Source: Pseudomonadota bacterium (lineage in GTDB: Bacteria > Pseudomonadota > Gammaproteobacteria > Burkholderiales > Burkholderiaceae_C). From it: a stretch of DNA of 8,832 bases. The translations under genes and the position numbers were made by a program. Location of the stretch: NCBI GenBank assembly GCA_023438115.1, contig JAEZEB010000062.1, positions 1 to 8,832 of the forward strand, read 5' to 3'. How positions within the stretch are numbered: position 1 is the stretch's first letter; each line of letters begins with the position of its first letter. Under the pieces are notes generated by a model. It made no database searches, was not told the origin of the DNA, and saw nothing but the letters and a program-made list of their open reading frames with translations. Below are positions 1-8,012 of the stretch, in pieces.

Positions 1-2294
<2,294 letters not shown>

Positions 2295-2298
<4 letters not shown>

Positions 2299-3488
2299 AC
2301 CAGGAGCTTCTCGTCGCGGGCGGCGGCATCGGCGGGCTGGCGGCGGCGCTGGCCGCGCGCCATGCCGGCTGGGAGGCGCGGGTGCTCGAGCAGGCGCCCG
2401 CCTTCTCGGAGTTCGGCGCCGGCATCCAGCTGGGGCCGAACGCCGTGCGCATCCTGCGCGAATGGGGCCTGCTCGCGCCCGATGGCGAACTGCAGCGGCA
2501 GGTGTTCATGCCGCAGCGCCTGCGCGTGCGCGACGGCGTCGACGGCGCGGAGCTCGCCACCCTGCCGCTGGCCGGCATGGAGCAGCGCTACGGCGCGCCC
2601 TACCTGACGGTGCACCGCGCCGACCTGCACGCGGCCCTGCTGGACGAGGTCCGCGCGCGCGGCGTGCGCATGCACACCGGCCGGCGCGTGGCGAACGTGG
2701 TGGAGCAGGCGGAGGCGGTGCGCATCAAGGCCGCCGGTGGGCCCGACGTGGAAGCCGAAGCCGTGGTGCTGGCCGATGGCCTGTGGAGCGAGGGACGCGC
2801 CATCGTGGCGCACGACGGTGCCCCGCGCATGACGGGCCATCTCGCCTACCGCGGCCTCGTGTGGCAGGCCGACCTGCCCAAGCCGCTGCGCACCCACGAA
2901 GTGACGGTGTGGCTGGGCCCGCGCATGCACCTGGTGACGTATCCCGTGCGTGGCGGCGACGTGCTCAATACCGTGTGCCTGGTGGAGGGCCAGGTGCGTG
3001 GCGACCCGCGCGGCTGGAACGAACTGGCCGTGCGCTCGGAACTGGAAGCGGCCCTGGGCCCCGTGTGCGCCGACGTGCGCGAGCGGCTGGCGGCGGTGCC
3101 CGAATGGCGCCTGTGGACGCTGCACGACCGCGACCCGGTGCCGACGGCGGAGTGGCTGGCGCGCGGGCGCATCGCCTTGCTGGGGGACGCCGCGCATCCG
3201 ATGCTGCCTTATCTCGCGCAGGGCGCGGGCATGGCGCTGGAGGACGCGCGCGAGGTGCAGCGCGTGCTGAGCGTCGCCGACGAGCGCCTGGTCGACGTGC
3301 CCACCGCCTTCCGCCGCTACGCCCTCAACCGCTGGCAGCGCGTCGCGCGCGTGCAGGCGCGCTCGCGCCGCAACGCCATGATCTTCCACGCCGACGGACC
3401 GCTGCGCGTGAGCCGCAACCTGGCGCTGCGCACGCTGGGCGCGCGCTTGCTGGACCAGCCGTGGTTGTACGGGGGCGGCTCGCCCTAA
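2295..3488 (+). CDS. FAD-dependent aromatic-type monooxygenase (salicylate hydroxylase-like)
   Basis: A 397-residue single-component flavoprotein monooxygenase of the PHBH/UbiH superfamily, expected to use NAD(P)H and O2 to hydroxylate an aromatic or similar ring in the cytosol. Visible motifs are the N-terminal dinucleotide-binding GxGxxG (G9, G11, G14), the DGxxSxxR motif (D161 to R168) and the second FAD motif GDAAHPMLPYLAQG from residue 298. Length and the C-terminal WLYGGG-like ending resemble salicylate 1-hydroxylase and 3-hydroxybenzoate 6-hydroxylase relatives; the substrate cannot be read from sequence. The GTG start at 2295 is chosen because the FAD fold begins at once and no later start keeps it. 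It overlaps the aconitase stop as GTGA. The purine run AGGAG abuts or overlaps the start, too close to act as a normal Shine-Dalgarno site, so translation probably depends on coupling to aconitase. Confidence 0.88.
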
Positions 3489-3492
3489 GGTA

Positions 3493-5283
3493 TCAATCCG
3501 CCGTGCGGATCGGCAGGACGGGGCCGGTGGCCGTCGGAACACCGGTCGGCGCGATGACCGTCTGCGCCGCCTGAGGCAGGACGGCTGCAGCGGCGGCGGC
3601 CGACGCTGCGCCGCTCTTGCCCACCATGCCGGCGACGGATTCCGCGATGCCGGTGAGCGAGGGATTGTTCAGGCCGGCATCCTTCATGATCGCGTCCACG
3701 ATCGGCTTGGCCACCTGGTACTGCAGCGCGGAGTTCACCACCTGTTCGGGCAGCGTGCCGCCGCCGGACGCGTGGGCTTCGCCGCCCTGGCCGATGCCCC
3801 CGCCGGGCATGCCGTTCACCTGGAAGAGGCGAATCGAGTCGATCTTCTCCAGCGGCTTGGCGGCCTGCTGGATGATCAGCGGCAGCGACTGGATCAGCTG
3901 CATGCGCACGGCCAGGTCGATCTGCGCGGCGCCCAGGCGGTTCTTCGCCTCGTTGATCGCGGCGATACCTTCGGCTTCCGCGAGCGAGGCGGCGCGCTTC
4001 GCGTCGGCCTCCACCTTCACGGCCAGCGCGCGGTTCTCCGCGGCCTCGCGTTCGGCCTCGGCCGCCACCTTGACGGAGATGGCCTGCTGCTCCGCCTCGC
4101 GGGCCGCGTCGATCAGCTGGATGGACTTGCCGCGCTCGGCCACCGCGATCTCGCGCGCCGTGTTGACGCCTTCCTCGGACTTGACCGCCTCGGCGCGCGC
4201 CGCGTTGGCGGCGGCGTCGGCTTGCGACTGCTCCTGCGACTTCCGTGCGATCGCGATGGCAGCGTCCTGGTTCGCGAGCTCCACCGACTGGCGCTGTTCG
4301 GCCTGCTTGATCTTGGTCTCGCGTTCGGCCTCGATCTGCTTCTTCTGGATCGCCAGGTTCTTGTCGATCTCCGCGCTGTTGACCGTACGATCGGCTTCGA
4401 TGCGGCGCTCCTTGACCAGCCGCTCGGCATTGATGCGCACTTCCTCGGCTTCGCGCTGGCGCTCGGCCTCGATCTTGGCGATCTCGGCGTTCTGTTCCGC
4501 CTTGGCCGTGGCGATCTGCTGCTGCTGCGTGAGCGTGGCGGCCTCGGTTTGTCGTGCGAGGTCCAGCTTCAGGCGCTCGGCTTCCAGGTTCTTGGTGCGC
4601 ACCTGGACTTCCGTGTCCTGCTCGATGTCGTTGCGCTGCTTGCGCCGCGCTTCGGTTTCGTGTGTCAGGCGCGTCAGGCCTTCCGCGTCGAAGGCATTGT
4701 TGGGGTTGAAGAAGGTCTTGGCGGTCTGGTCCATGCTGGTGAGCGAGACCGACTCCAGTTCCAGCCCGTTCTTCTCCAGGTCTTCCGCCACGGCGTTCTG
4801 GACCGCCTGCACGAACTCGCGGCGCTTGTCCTGCAGTTCCTGCATGGTCATGGTGGCCGCGGTGGCGCGCAGGGCGTCGACGAACTTGTCCTCGACGAGC
4901 GTCTTCAGCTCCGAGGGCGCCATCGTCTTGCGACCGAGCGTCTGCGCCGCGGTGCTGACGGCCTCGGACACCTGCTTGACGCGCACGAAGAAGGCGGCCG
5001 CCACGTCCACCCGCATGCGGTCGAGCGCGATGAGGCTCTGCTCCTCGCGGCGCGAGACCTCCAGCTTCAGCGTGTTCATGTTCACGGGGATGATCTCGTG
5101 GAACACGGGCAGCACGATGGCGCCGCCGTCCATGATCACCTTCTGCCCGCCGAGGCCCGTGCGCACGAAGGCGGTCTCCTTCGTCGCGCGGTGGTACAGC
5201 CGCGCGAAGATGAGGCCGATCACGAAGAGCGTGAAGAGGACGATGCCGGCCGGCACCGCGATGTTGACAAGCAGCTCGATCAT
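3493..5283 (-). CDS. yqiK: Flotillin family protein, YqiK-like
   Basis: A membrane-anchored flotillin that should assemble into large oligomers marking ordered inner-membrane microdomains. From the chosen start it has 596 residues: an N-terminal membrane segment (about 2-28), a SPFH/band-7 domain (about 30-190, with RTGLGGQKVIMDGGA and HEIIPVNMNTLKLEV closely matching E. coli YqiK as remembered), a long Glu/Ala/Arg/Lys-rich coiled coil (about 205-450), a conserved C-terminal oligomerisation region (about 455-490), a Gly-rich stretch and an Ala/Pro-rich tail. An ATG five codons upstream (5298) is also open but lacks a ribosome site; the ATG at 5283 has AGGGA five bases before it, so I prefer 5283. 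It is the last gene of a four-gene operon, directly after its YqiJ-type partner as in E. coli. Its stop lies four bases from the convergent monooxygenase stop. Confidence 0.93.
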   Translation of the reverse strand: MIELLVNIAVPAGIVLFTLFVIGLIFARLYHRATKETAFVRTGLGGQKVIMDGGAIVLPVFHEIIPVNMNTLKLEVSRREEQSLIALDRMRVDVAAAFFVRVKQVSEAVSTAAQTLGRKTMAPSELKTLVEDKFVDALRATAATMTMQELQDKRREFVQAVQNAVAEDLEKNGLELESVSLTSMDQTAKTFFNPNNAFDAEGLTRLTHETEARRKQRNDIEQDTEVQVRTKNLEAERLKLDLARQTEAATLTQQQQIATAKAEQNAEIAKIEAERQREAEEVRINAERLVKERRIEADRTVNSAEIDKNLAIQKKQIEAERETKIKQAEQRQSVELANQDAAIAIARKSQEQSQADAAANAARAEAVKSEEGVNTAREIAVAERGKSIQLIDAAREAEQQAISVKVAAEAEREAAENRALAVKVEADAKRAASLAEAEGIAAINEAKNRLGAAQIDLAVRMQLIQSLPLIIQQAAKPLEKIDSIRLFQVNGMPGGGIGQGGEAHASGGGTLPEQVVNSALQYQVAKPIVDAIMKDAGLNNPSLTGIAESVAGMVGKSGAASAAAAAAVLPQAAQTVIAPTGVPTATGPVLPIRTAD

Positions 5284-5288
5284 CTGAG

Positions 5289-5293
5289 TCCCT
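5289..5293 (-). promoter_or_regulatory. Ribosome binding site deciding the flotillin start
   Basis: On the minus strand AGGGA is followed by a five-base spacer (CTCAG) and then ATG at 5283. The alternative ATG at 5298 has only pyrimidine-rich sequence and the previous gene's stop before it. This favours the shorter flotillin form, whose membrane segment starts almost immediately. Confidence 0.6.
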
Positions 5294-5304
5294 GGCATTC
5301 GTTG

Positions 5305-5925
5305 TTAGAGAAGTTCCGGATGGGGATTGGCGATGCAGCGGAACCGCACCCCCGCCTTGCGAACCAGCACGATCGAGGCCCCTTCCTCGAACGTCTGCCC
5401 TTCGATGTCGGGCTCCACCATCACGTAGTGCTGGCGGCCGTGCGCGTCGCGCACCTTGGCTTCTGCGGCCAGGCCCGTGCGCGCGGAGCCGGCGATGACG
5501 ACGCCGGCGCGGCCCACGAGCGACTGTTCGCTGACCGCCGTGGTTTCGTCGCCGGGCACCACGCGCGCGATGAGGCCGCCCACGGCACGCAGCGTCGACA
5601 GGCCCGCGAGCGCTGCGGGAATGGAGGCGAGCCACGCAGGCAGCAGGAAGCCGGCCACGCCTTGCACGCTGGCCTGCACCACGTAGCCCGCGAGCGCGAA
5701 GCCGCCGAGGAAGAGGATCAGGAGCACCAGGAAGGGCACCTTGCCCACGTGGAGCCAGCCGAGCGGTCCCTCCGCGAGGTCCGGATGATCCGGCAGCAGG
5801 TTCTCGATCCACCCGGAGGGATGGAACGACAGCAGCAGCCCGGCGCCTTCGACGATGGCCAGGCCCACCATCACGGCGAGGGCGGCGCCGAAGGGCCAGG
5901 TCTGCGGCGCGACGAGGACGTTCAT
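5305..5925 (-). CDS. yqiJ: YqiJ-type membrane protein with C-terminal OB-fold (NfeD-like flotillin partner)
   Basis: A 206-residue inner-membrane protein of the YqiJ family, the usual neighbour and presumed partner of YqiK flotillin. Three hydrophobic segments are visible at about 13-32, 60-87 and 95-120, followed by a soluble beta-rich region (about 128-206) expected to form the OB-fold seen in NfeD/YuaF proteins. The segments around HVGKVPFLVLL, HYVMVEPD and the C-terminal NPHPELL match E. coli YqiJ as I remember it in order and spacing. The ATG lies 7 bases after the pspA-like stop with no clear Shine-Dalgarno sequence, so translation is probably coupled to the upstream gene. The stop is followed 21 bases later by the preferred flotillin start. 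Partnership with flotillin is inferred from family and gene order. Confidence 0.88.
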   Translation of the reverse strand: MNVLVAPQTWPFGAALAVMVGLAIVEGAGLLLSFHPSGWIENLLPDHPDLAEGPLGWLHVGKVPFLVLLILFLGGFALAGYVVQASVQGVAGFLLPAWLASIPAALAGLSTLRAVGGLIARVVPGDETTAVSEQSLVGRAGVVIAGSARTGLAAEAKVRDAHGRQHYVMVEPDIEGQTFEEGASIVLVRKAGVRFRCIANPHPELL

Positions 5926-5932
5926 CGCCGCG

Positions 5933-6604
5933 TCAGCTGCCGGACTTGAGCGCAGCCAGCCGCTCGTTGATCTTGTTGTCGCGGGCGAGGTCGTTCAGCT
6001 CGCGCAGGCGGGCCGCCTGTTCCAGCGTGGCGCCGCGTCCCGCGGCGTCCAGGCCGGTCTGGCGCTGGTAGGTGCGGTCGAAGGACGATTGCGCCGCCTC
6101 CACGCGGGCCTGCGTGCTGCTGCCGCTGGAGCCCTGCCGCGTCATCGTGCTTTCGGCGCTGCGGCGCGAAGCCTCGAAGTCGCGGATCGCGCGCTCCATC
6201 TCGCGCTTCTTGCCCATGAGGGCGTCGACGAAGCCGGACAGTTCCTTCTCCTCCTGGGCGAGCTGGCCCAGGCTGCCTTCGAGCACCGGCAGCTGCGCCT
6301 CGATGTCCAGCTGGCGCGCGATCGCGGCCTTGGCGAGATCGTCGCGCCCGCCGGACAGCGCCGTCGTCAGCGCTCCGCCCAGCTCGTCGTGCTCCTTGTT
6401 CAGGTGCCGGTGCTGCTGCTGCGCGAGGTGCCGGTTGGCGACGACCCGTCCCAGCTCGGCGCGGACGTCGTCGGTGACGGCGTCGACCTCGCGCACCGAC
6501 TGTTCGAGCATGGCCACGGGCGCGGCGTCCTCGATCTTGTCCAGGAAGGCGTGCGCGCCGCCGGCGATCACGCGTGCGACGCGGGTCCTCAGGGTGTCGG
6601 CCAT
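5933..6604 (-). CDS. PspA/IM30 family membrane-stress protein
   Basis: A 223-residue, almost wholly helical coiled-coil protein of the PspA/IM30/Vipp1 family, whose members bind the inner face of stressed membrane and form ESCRT-III-like assemblies. Evidence: an N-terminal amphipathic stretch leading into HAFLDKIEDA (residues 18-27), equivalent to the helix-1/helix-2 junction of PspA; continuous charged heptad-like helices through about residue 155; and the family signature GRDDLAKAAI at residues 86-95. A Ser/Gly-rich loop at 157-164 precedes a last helical part. The ATG at 6604 is chosen because GAGGAG stands five bases upstream; the frame stays open to 6691, but that extension overlaps the preceding gene and looks non-coding. 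No pspF, pspB or pspC is nearby, so this is closer to the flotillin-associated or YjfJ-like branch than to the classical psp operon. I give no symbol because several paralogous names exist. Confidence 0.9.
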   Translation of the reverse strand: MADTLRTRVARVIAGGAHAFLDKIEDAAPVAMLEQSVREVDAVTDDVRAELGRVVANRHLAQQQHRHLNKEHDELGGALTTALSGGRDDLAKAAIARQLDIEAQLPVLEGSLGQLAQEEKELSGFVDALMGKKREMERAIRDFEASRRSAESTMTRQGSSGSSTQARVEAAQSSFDRTYQRQTGLDAAGRGATLEQAARLRELNDLARDNKINERLAALKSGS

Positions 6605-6609
6605 GGTTG

Positions 6610-6615
6610 CTCCTC
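6610..6615 (-). promoter_or_regulatory. Strong ribosome binding site of the PspA-family gene
   Basis: The minus strand reads GAGGAG, a five-base spacer (CAACC), then ATG at 6604. It sits in the 13-base gap after the stop of the preceding gene and is the strongest Shine-Dalgarno sequence in the window, consistent with PspA being made in excess over its operon partners. It fixes the start and excludes the open extension to 6691. Confidence 0.7.
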
Positions 6616-6617
6616 TC

Positions 6618-7094
6618 TTACTTTGCGGGTGGGATGATGCGTGCCAGTTCCAGCAGGCGTCCCGCGTTCTTCGTGACGACCTGCGGATCATAGGCAGCGG
6701 CTTGCGCGGTGACGGCCTGCCTCAGCAGCGTCTCTGCCATCTGGAGGGTCCTGCGGACCAAGGTTTCCTCCAGCTGTTGTGCTTCACCCACGGACCGGGG
6801 CTGGGCGGCATTGAGGGCCGCCATCAGGGCCGGGATGTGTTCGAGCAGCGCGGCCAGCACCTCGGAATGCTCGCCCGTGTCGCGTTCGAGGGCGGCGATG
6901 TGCTCGCGCGTGTCGCGCGACAGGTCCCGGTACATCGCGAGGCCGCCGACGTAGTCCGAATCGCCGTCGTGCATCCGCTTGAGGTTGGCCACCGCCACGC
7001 GCATCTTGTCGCTGACGGTCGTGGCGCCTTCCACGGTGAAGGTGGAAAGCCACTCGTAGAGGTCGTCCGGAAGCCGGCCTGAAATGGGAACCAT
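6618..7094 (-). CDS. Uncharacterised protein with ribbon-helix-helix-like N-terminus, first gene of the PspA-flotillin operon
   Basis: A 158-residue soluble protein I do not recognise as a named family. Residues 3-42 have the layout of a ribbon-helix-helix DNA-binding fold: a short strand ending in RLPDDLYEWL, a first helix, a turn at about 20-27 and a second helix (VSDKMRVAVANLKR). Residues 48-158 are predominantly helical, with long Leu/Ala/Glu-rich stretches and no membrane segment; they could mediate oligomerisation or contact PspA. The ATG at 7094 is chosen because AGGTG lies six bases upstream. A longer TTG-initiated form from 7136 would have its start inside the predicted promoter. The PspA gene follows 13 bases after the stop. 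An autoregulatory role is inferred from the fold and the repeated half-sites over its promoter. A non-DNA-binding PspA partner is the main alternative. Confidence 0.7.
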   Translation of the reverse strand: MVPISGRLPDDLYEWLSTFTVEGATTVSDKMRVAVANLKRMHDGDSDYVGGLAMYRDLSRDTREHIAALERDTGEHSEVLAALLEHIPALMAALNAAQPRSVGEAQQLEETLVRRTLQMAETLLRQAVTAQAAAYDPQVVTKNAGRLLELARIIPPAK

Positions 7095-7113
7095 GTTGGG
7101 CACCTGGAGGGTT

Positions 7114-7149
7114 CGTTTGAATGCAACTGTATTCAATCGAATTCAAACG
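7114..7149. repeat. Repeated TTGAAT/ATTCAA half-sites overlapping the promoter (probable operator)
   Basis: A perfect 9-base inverted repeat, CGTTTGAAT (7114-7122) and ATTCAAACG (7141-7149), is separated by 18 bases. A third copy of the core, ATTCAA at 7131-7136, lies between them. On the minus strand the first two cores form a direct repeat with a 10-base period (one helical turn), and the third is inverted. The sites overlap the -35 edge, the spacer, the -10 edge and the predicted start of transcription, the placement expected for repression. The first gene of the operon, with its ribbon-helix-helix-like domain, is the obvious candidate ligand; that pairing is inference. Confidence 0.55.
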
Positions 7150-7153
7150 TCAA
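7126..7153 (-). promoter_or_regulatory. Predicted sigma70-type promoter of the PspA-flotillin operon
   Basis: Reading the minus strand, a -35 box TTGACG (7153-7148, five of six consensus bases) and a -10 box TACAGT (7131-7126, four of six, including the key T, A and last T) are separated by 16 bases. Transcription would begin near 7119, about 25 bases before the ATG at 7094, leaving room for the AGGTG ribosome site. No sigma54 -24/-12 element of the kind that drives classical pspA operons is present. Confidence 0.6.
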
Positions 7154-7171
7154 CAGATGCCGACGAACGGT

Positions 7172-8011
7172 TCAGAGGTCCGTCCGCAGCTGCCAGATCT
7201 CCGGAAACAGCACCACGTCCAGCATCTTGCGCAGGTAGCTCACGCCACCCGTGCCGCCGGTGCCGCGCTTGAAGCCGATCACCCGTTCCACCGTGGTCAC
7301 GTGGCGGAAGCGCCAGAGGCGGAAGGCGTCCTCGAGGTCCGTCAGCTCCTCGCCCAGCTGGTACAGGTCCCAGTGCTGCTGCGGGTTGCGGTACACCTGC
7401 AGCCAGGCCTGTTCGACGTCCTTGCTGGCTTCGTAGGGCTGCGTCCAGTCGCGCTCCACGTGCGTGGCGGGAACCGGCAGGCCGCGGCGCGCGAGCAGGC
7501 GCAGGGATTCGTCGTAGAGCGAAGGCGCTTCGTGCGCCTCGCGCACGGTGGCGAGCCGCTCGGCGCGGTGCTCGTGCGGCTTGAGCATCGCGGCGTTCTT
7601 GTTGCCCAGGCGGAACTCGATGCAGCGGTACTGCCAGCTCTGGAAGCCGCTCGAGTTGGCGAGGTAGGGGCGGATCGCGCTGTACTCGGGCGGCGTCATC
7701 GTAGCGAGCACGTCCCAGGCGTGCACCAGCTGCTCCATGATGCGCGAGACGCGGGCCAGCATCTTGAAGGCGGGCGGCAGCTCGTCGCGCGCGACGCAGG
7801 CGATGGCCGCGCCCAGTTCGTGCAGCATCAGCTTCATCCACAGCTCGCTCGTCTGGTGCTGCACGATGAACAGCATCTCGTTGTGCTCGGGCGAGAGCGG
7901 CTTCTGCGCCGACAGGATGGCGTCGAGTTGCAGGTAGTCGCCGTAGCTCATGTCGCGGCTGAAATCCAGCTGCGGCTTCTCGGCGCGGACGATGTCTTCG
8001 GGCTTGCTCAT
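7172..8011 (-). CDS. kynA: Tryptophan 2,3-dioxygenase
   Basis: A haem enzyme that opens the indole ring of L-tryptophan with O2 to give N-formylkynurenine, the first step of the kynurenine route; cytosolic homotetramer. From the chosen start it has 279 residues, normal for bacterial enzymes. Seen directly: the active-site His in VQHQTSELW (H52), the substrate-binding Tyr and Arg in QYRCIEFRLGNKN (Y128, R134), the axial haem ligand in WRFRHVTTVERVIGFKRG (H237), and the GTGGTGG loop. The ATG at 8011 lies one base after the kynU stop; another ATG at 8026 would overlap kynU and has no ribosome site either, so I prefer 8011 and infer translational coupling. Together with kynU it forms part of the tryptophan-to-anthranilate pathway. 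kynB (formamidase) is not in the window and may lie upstream of kynU. Confidence 0.96.
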   Translation of the reverse strand: MSKPEDIVRAEKPQLDFSRDMSYGDYLQLDAILSAQKPLSPEHNEMLFIVQHQTSELWMKLMLHELGAAIACVARDELPPAFKMLARVSRIMEQLVHAWDVLATMTPPEYSAIRPYLANSSGFQSWQYRCIEFRLGNKNAAMLKPHEHRAERLATVREAHEAPSLYDESLRLLARRGLPVPATHVERDWTQPYEASKDVEQAWLQVYRNPQQHWDLYQLGEELTDLEDAFRLWRFRHVTTVERVIGFKRGTGGTGGVSYLRKMLDVVLFPEIWQLRTDL

Positions 8012-8012
8012 G

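Larger units (their letters stand above)
7095..7171 (-). other. Intergenic control region between kynA and the PspA-flotillin operon
   Basis: This 77-base stretch is the only sizeable non-coding gap in the window. It is distinctly A+T-rich for this DNA (14 G/C of 40 bases at 7114-7153). It holds the predicted promoter, the TTGAAT half-sites and the ribosome site of the next gene. I see no hairpin with a T-run, so no intrinsic terminator for kynA. Confidence 0.7.

Noticed and set aside
3500..3561. GC-rich imperfect inverted repeats just inside the flotillin 3' end, considered as a terminator for the plus-strand operon
   Set aside because: The arms are short and mismatched and no T-run follows, so there is no support for an intrinsic terminator.
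3485..5812. A 775-codon open frame on the minus strand, in a different frame from flotillin and YqiJ
   Set aside because: Its translation is Arg/Gly/Ala/Pro-rich with no domain, and it spans two genes with clear family matches. It is open only because stop codons are rare in this G+C-rich DNA.
3772..5949. A 725-codon plus-strand open frame opposite flotillin, YqiJ and part of the PspA gene
   Set aside because: The His/Leu/Arg/Gly-rich translation mirrors the coding bias of the opposite strand. It has no motif and no credible ribosome site.
6618..7094. Toxin-antitoxin locus headed by the ribbon-helix-helix-like protein
   Set aside because: The neighbouring gene is a PspA-family protein with no toxin features, and the helical C-terminal region is much longer than a typical antitoxin tail.
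7095..7136. TTG-initiated N-terminal extension (14 residues) of the ribbon-helix-helix-like protein
   Set aside because: It has no ribosome site, and the extension lies within the predicted -10 region and operator, upstream of the expected transcription start. The ATG at 7094 has AGGTG six bases upstream.
7141..7170. Sigma54 promoter for the PspA operon
   Set aside because: The minus strand has GGCATCTGTTGACG, but the position where a -12 GC should fall reads CG, so the invariant GG-N10-GC pair is absent.
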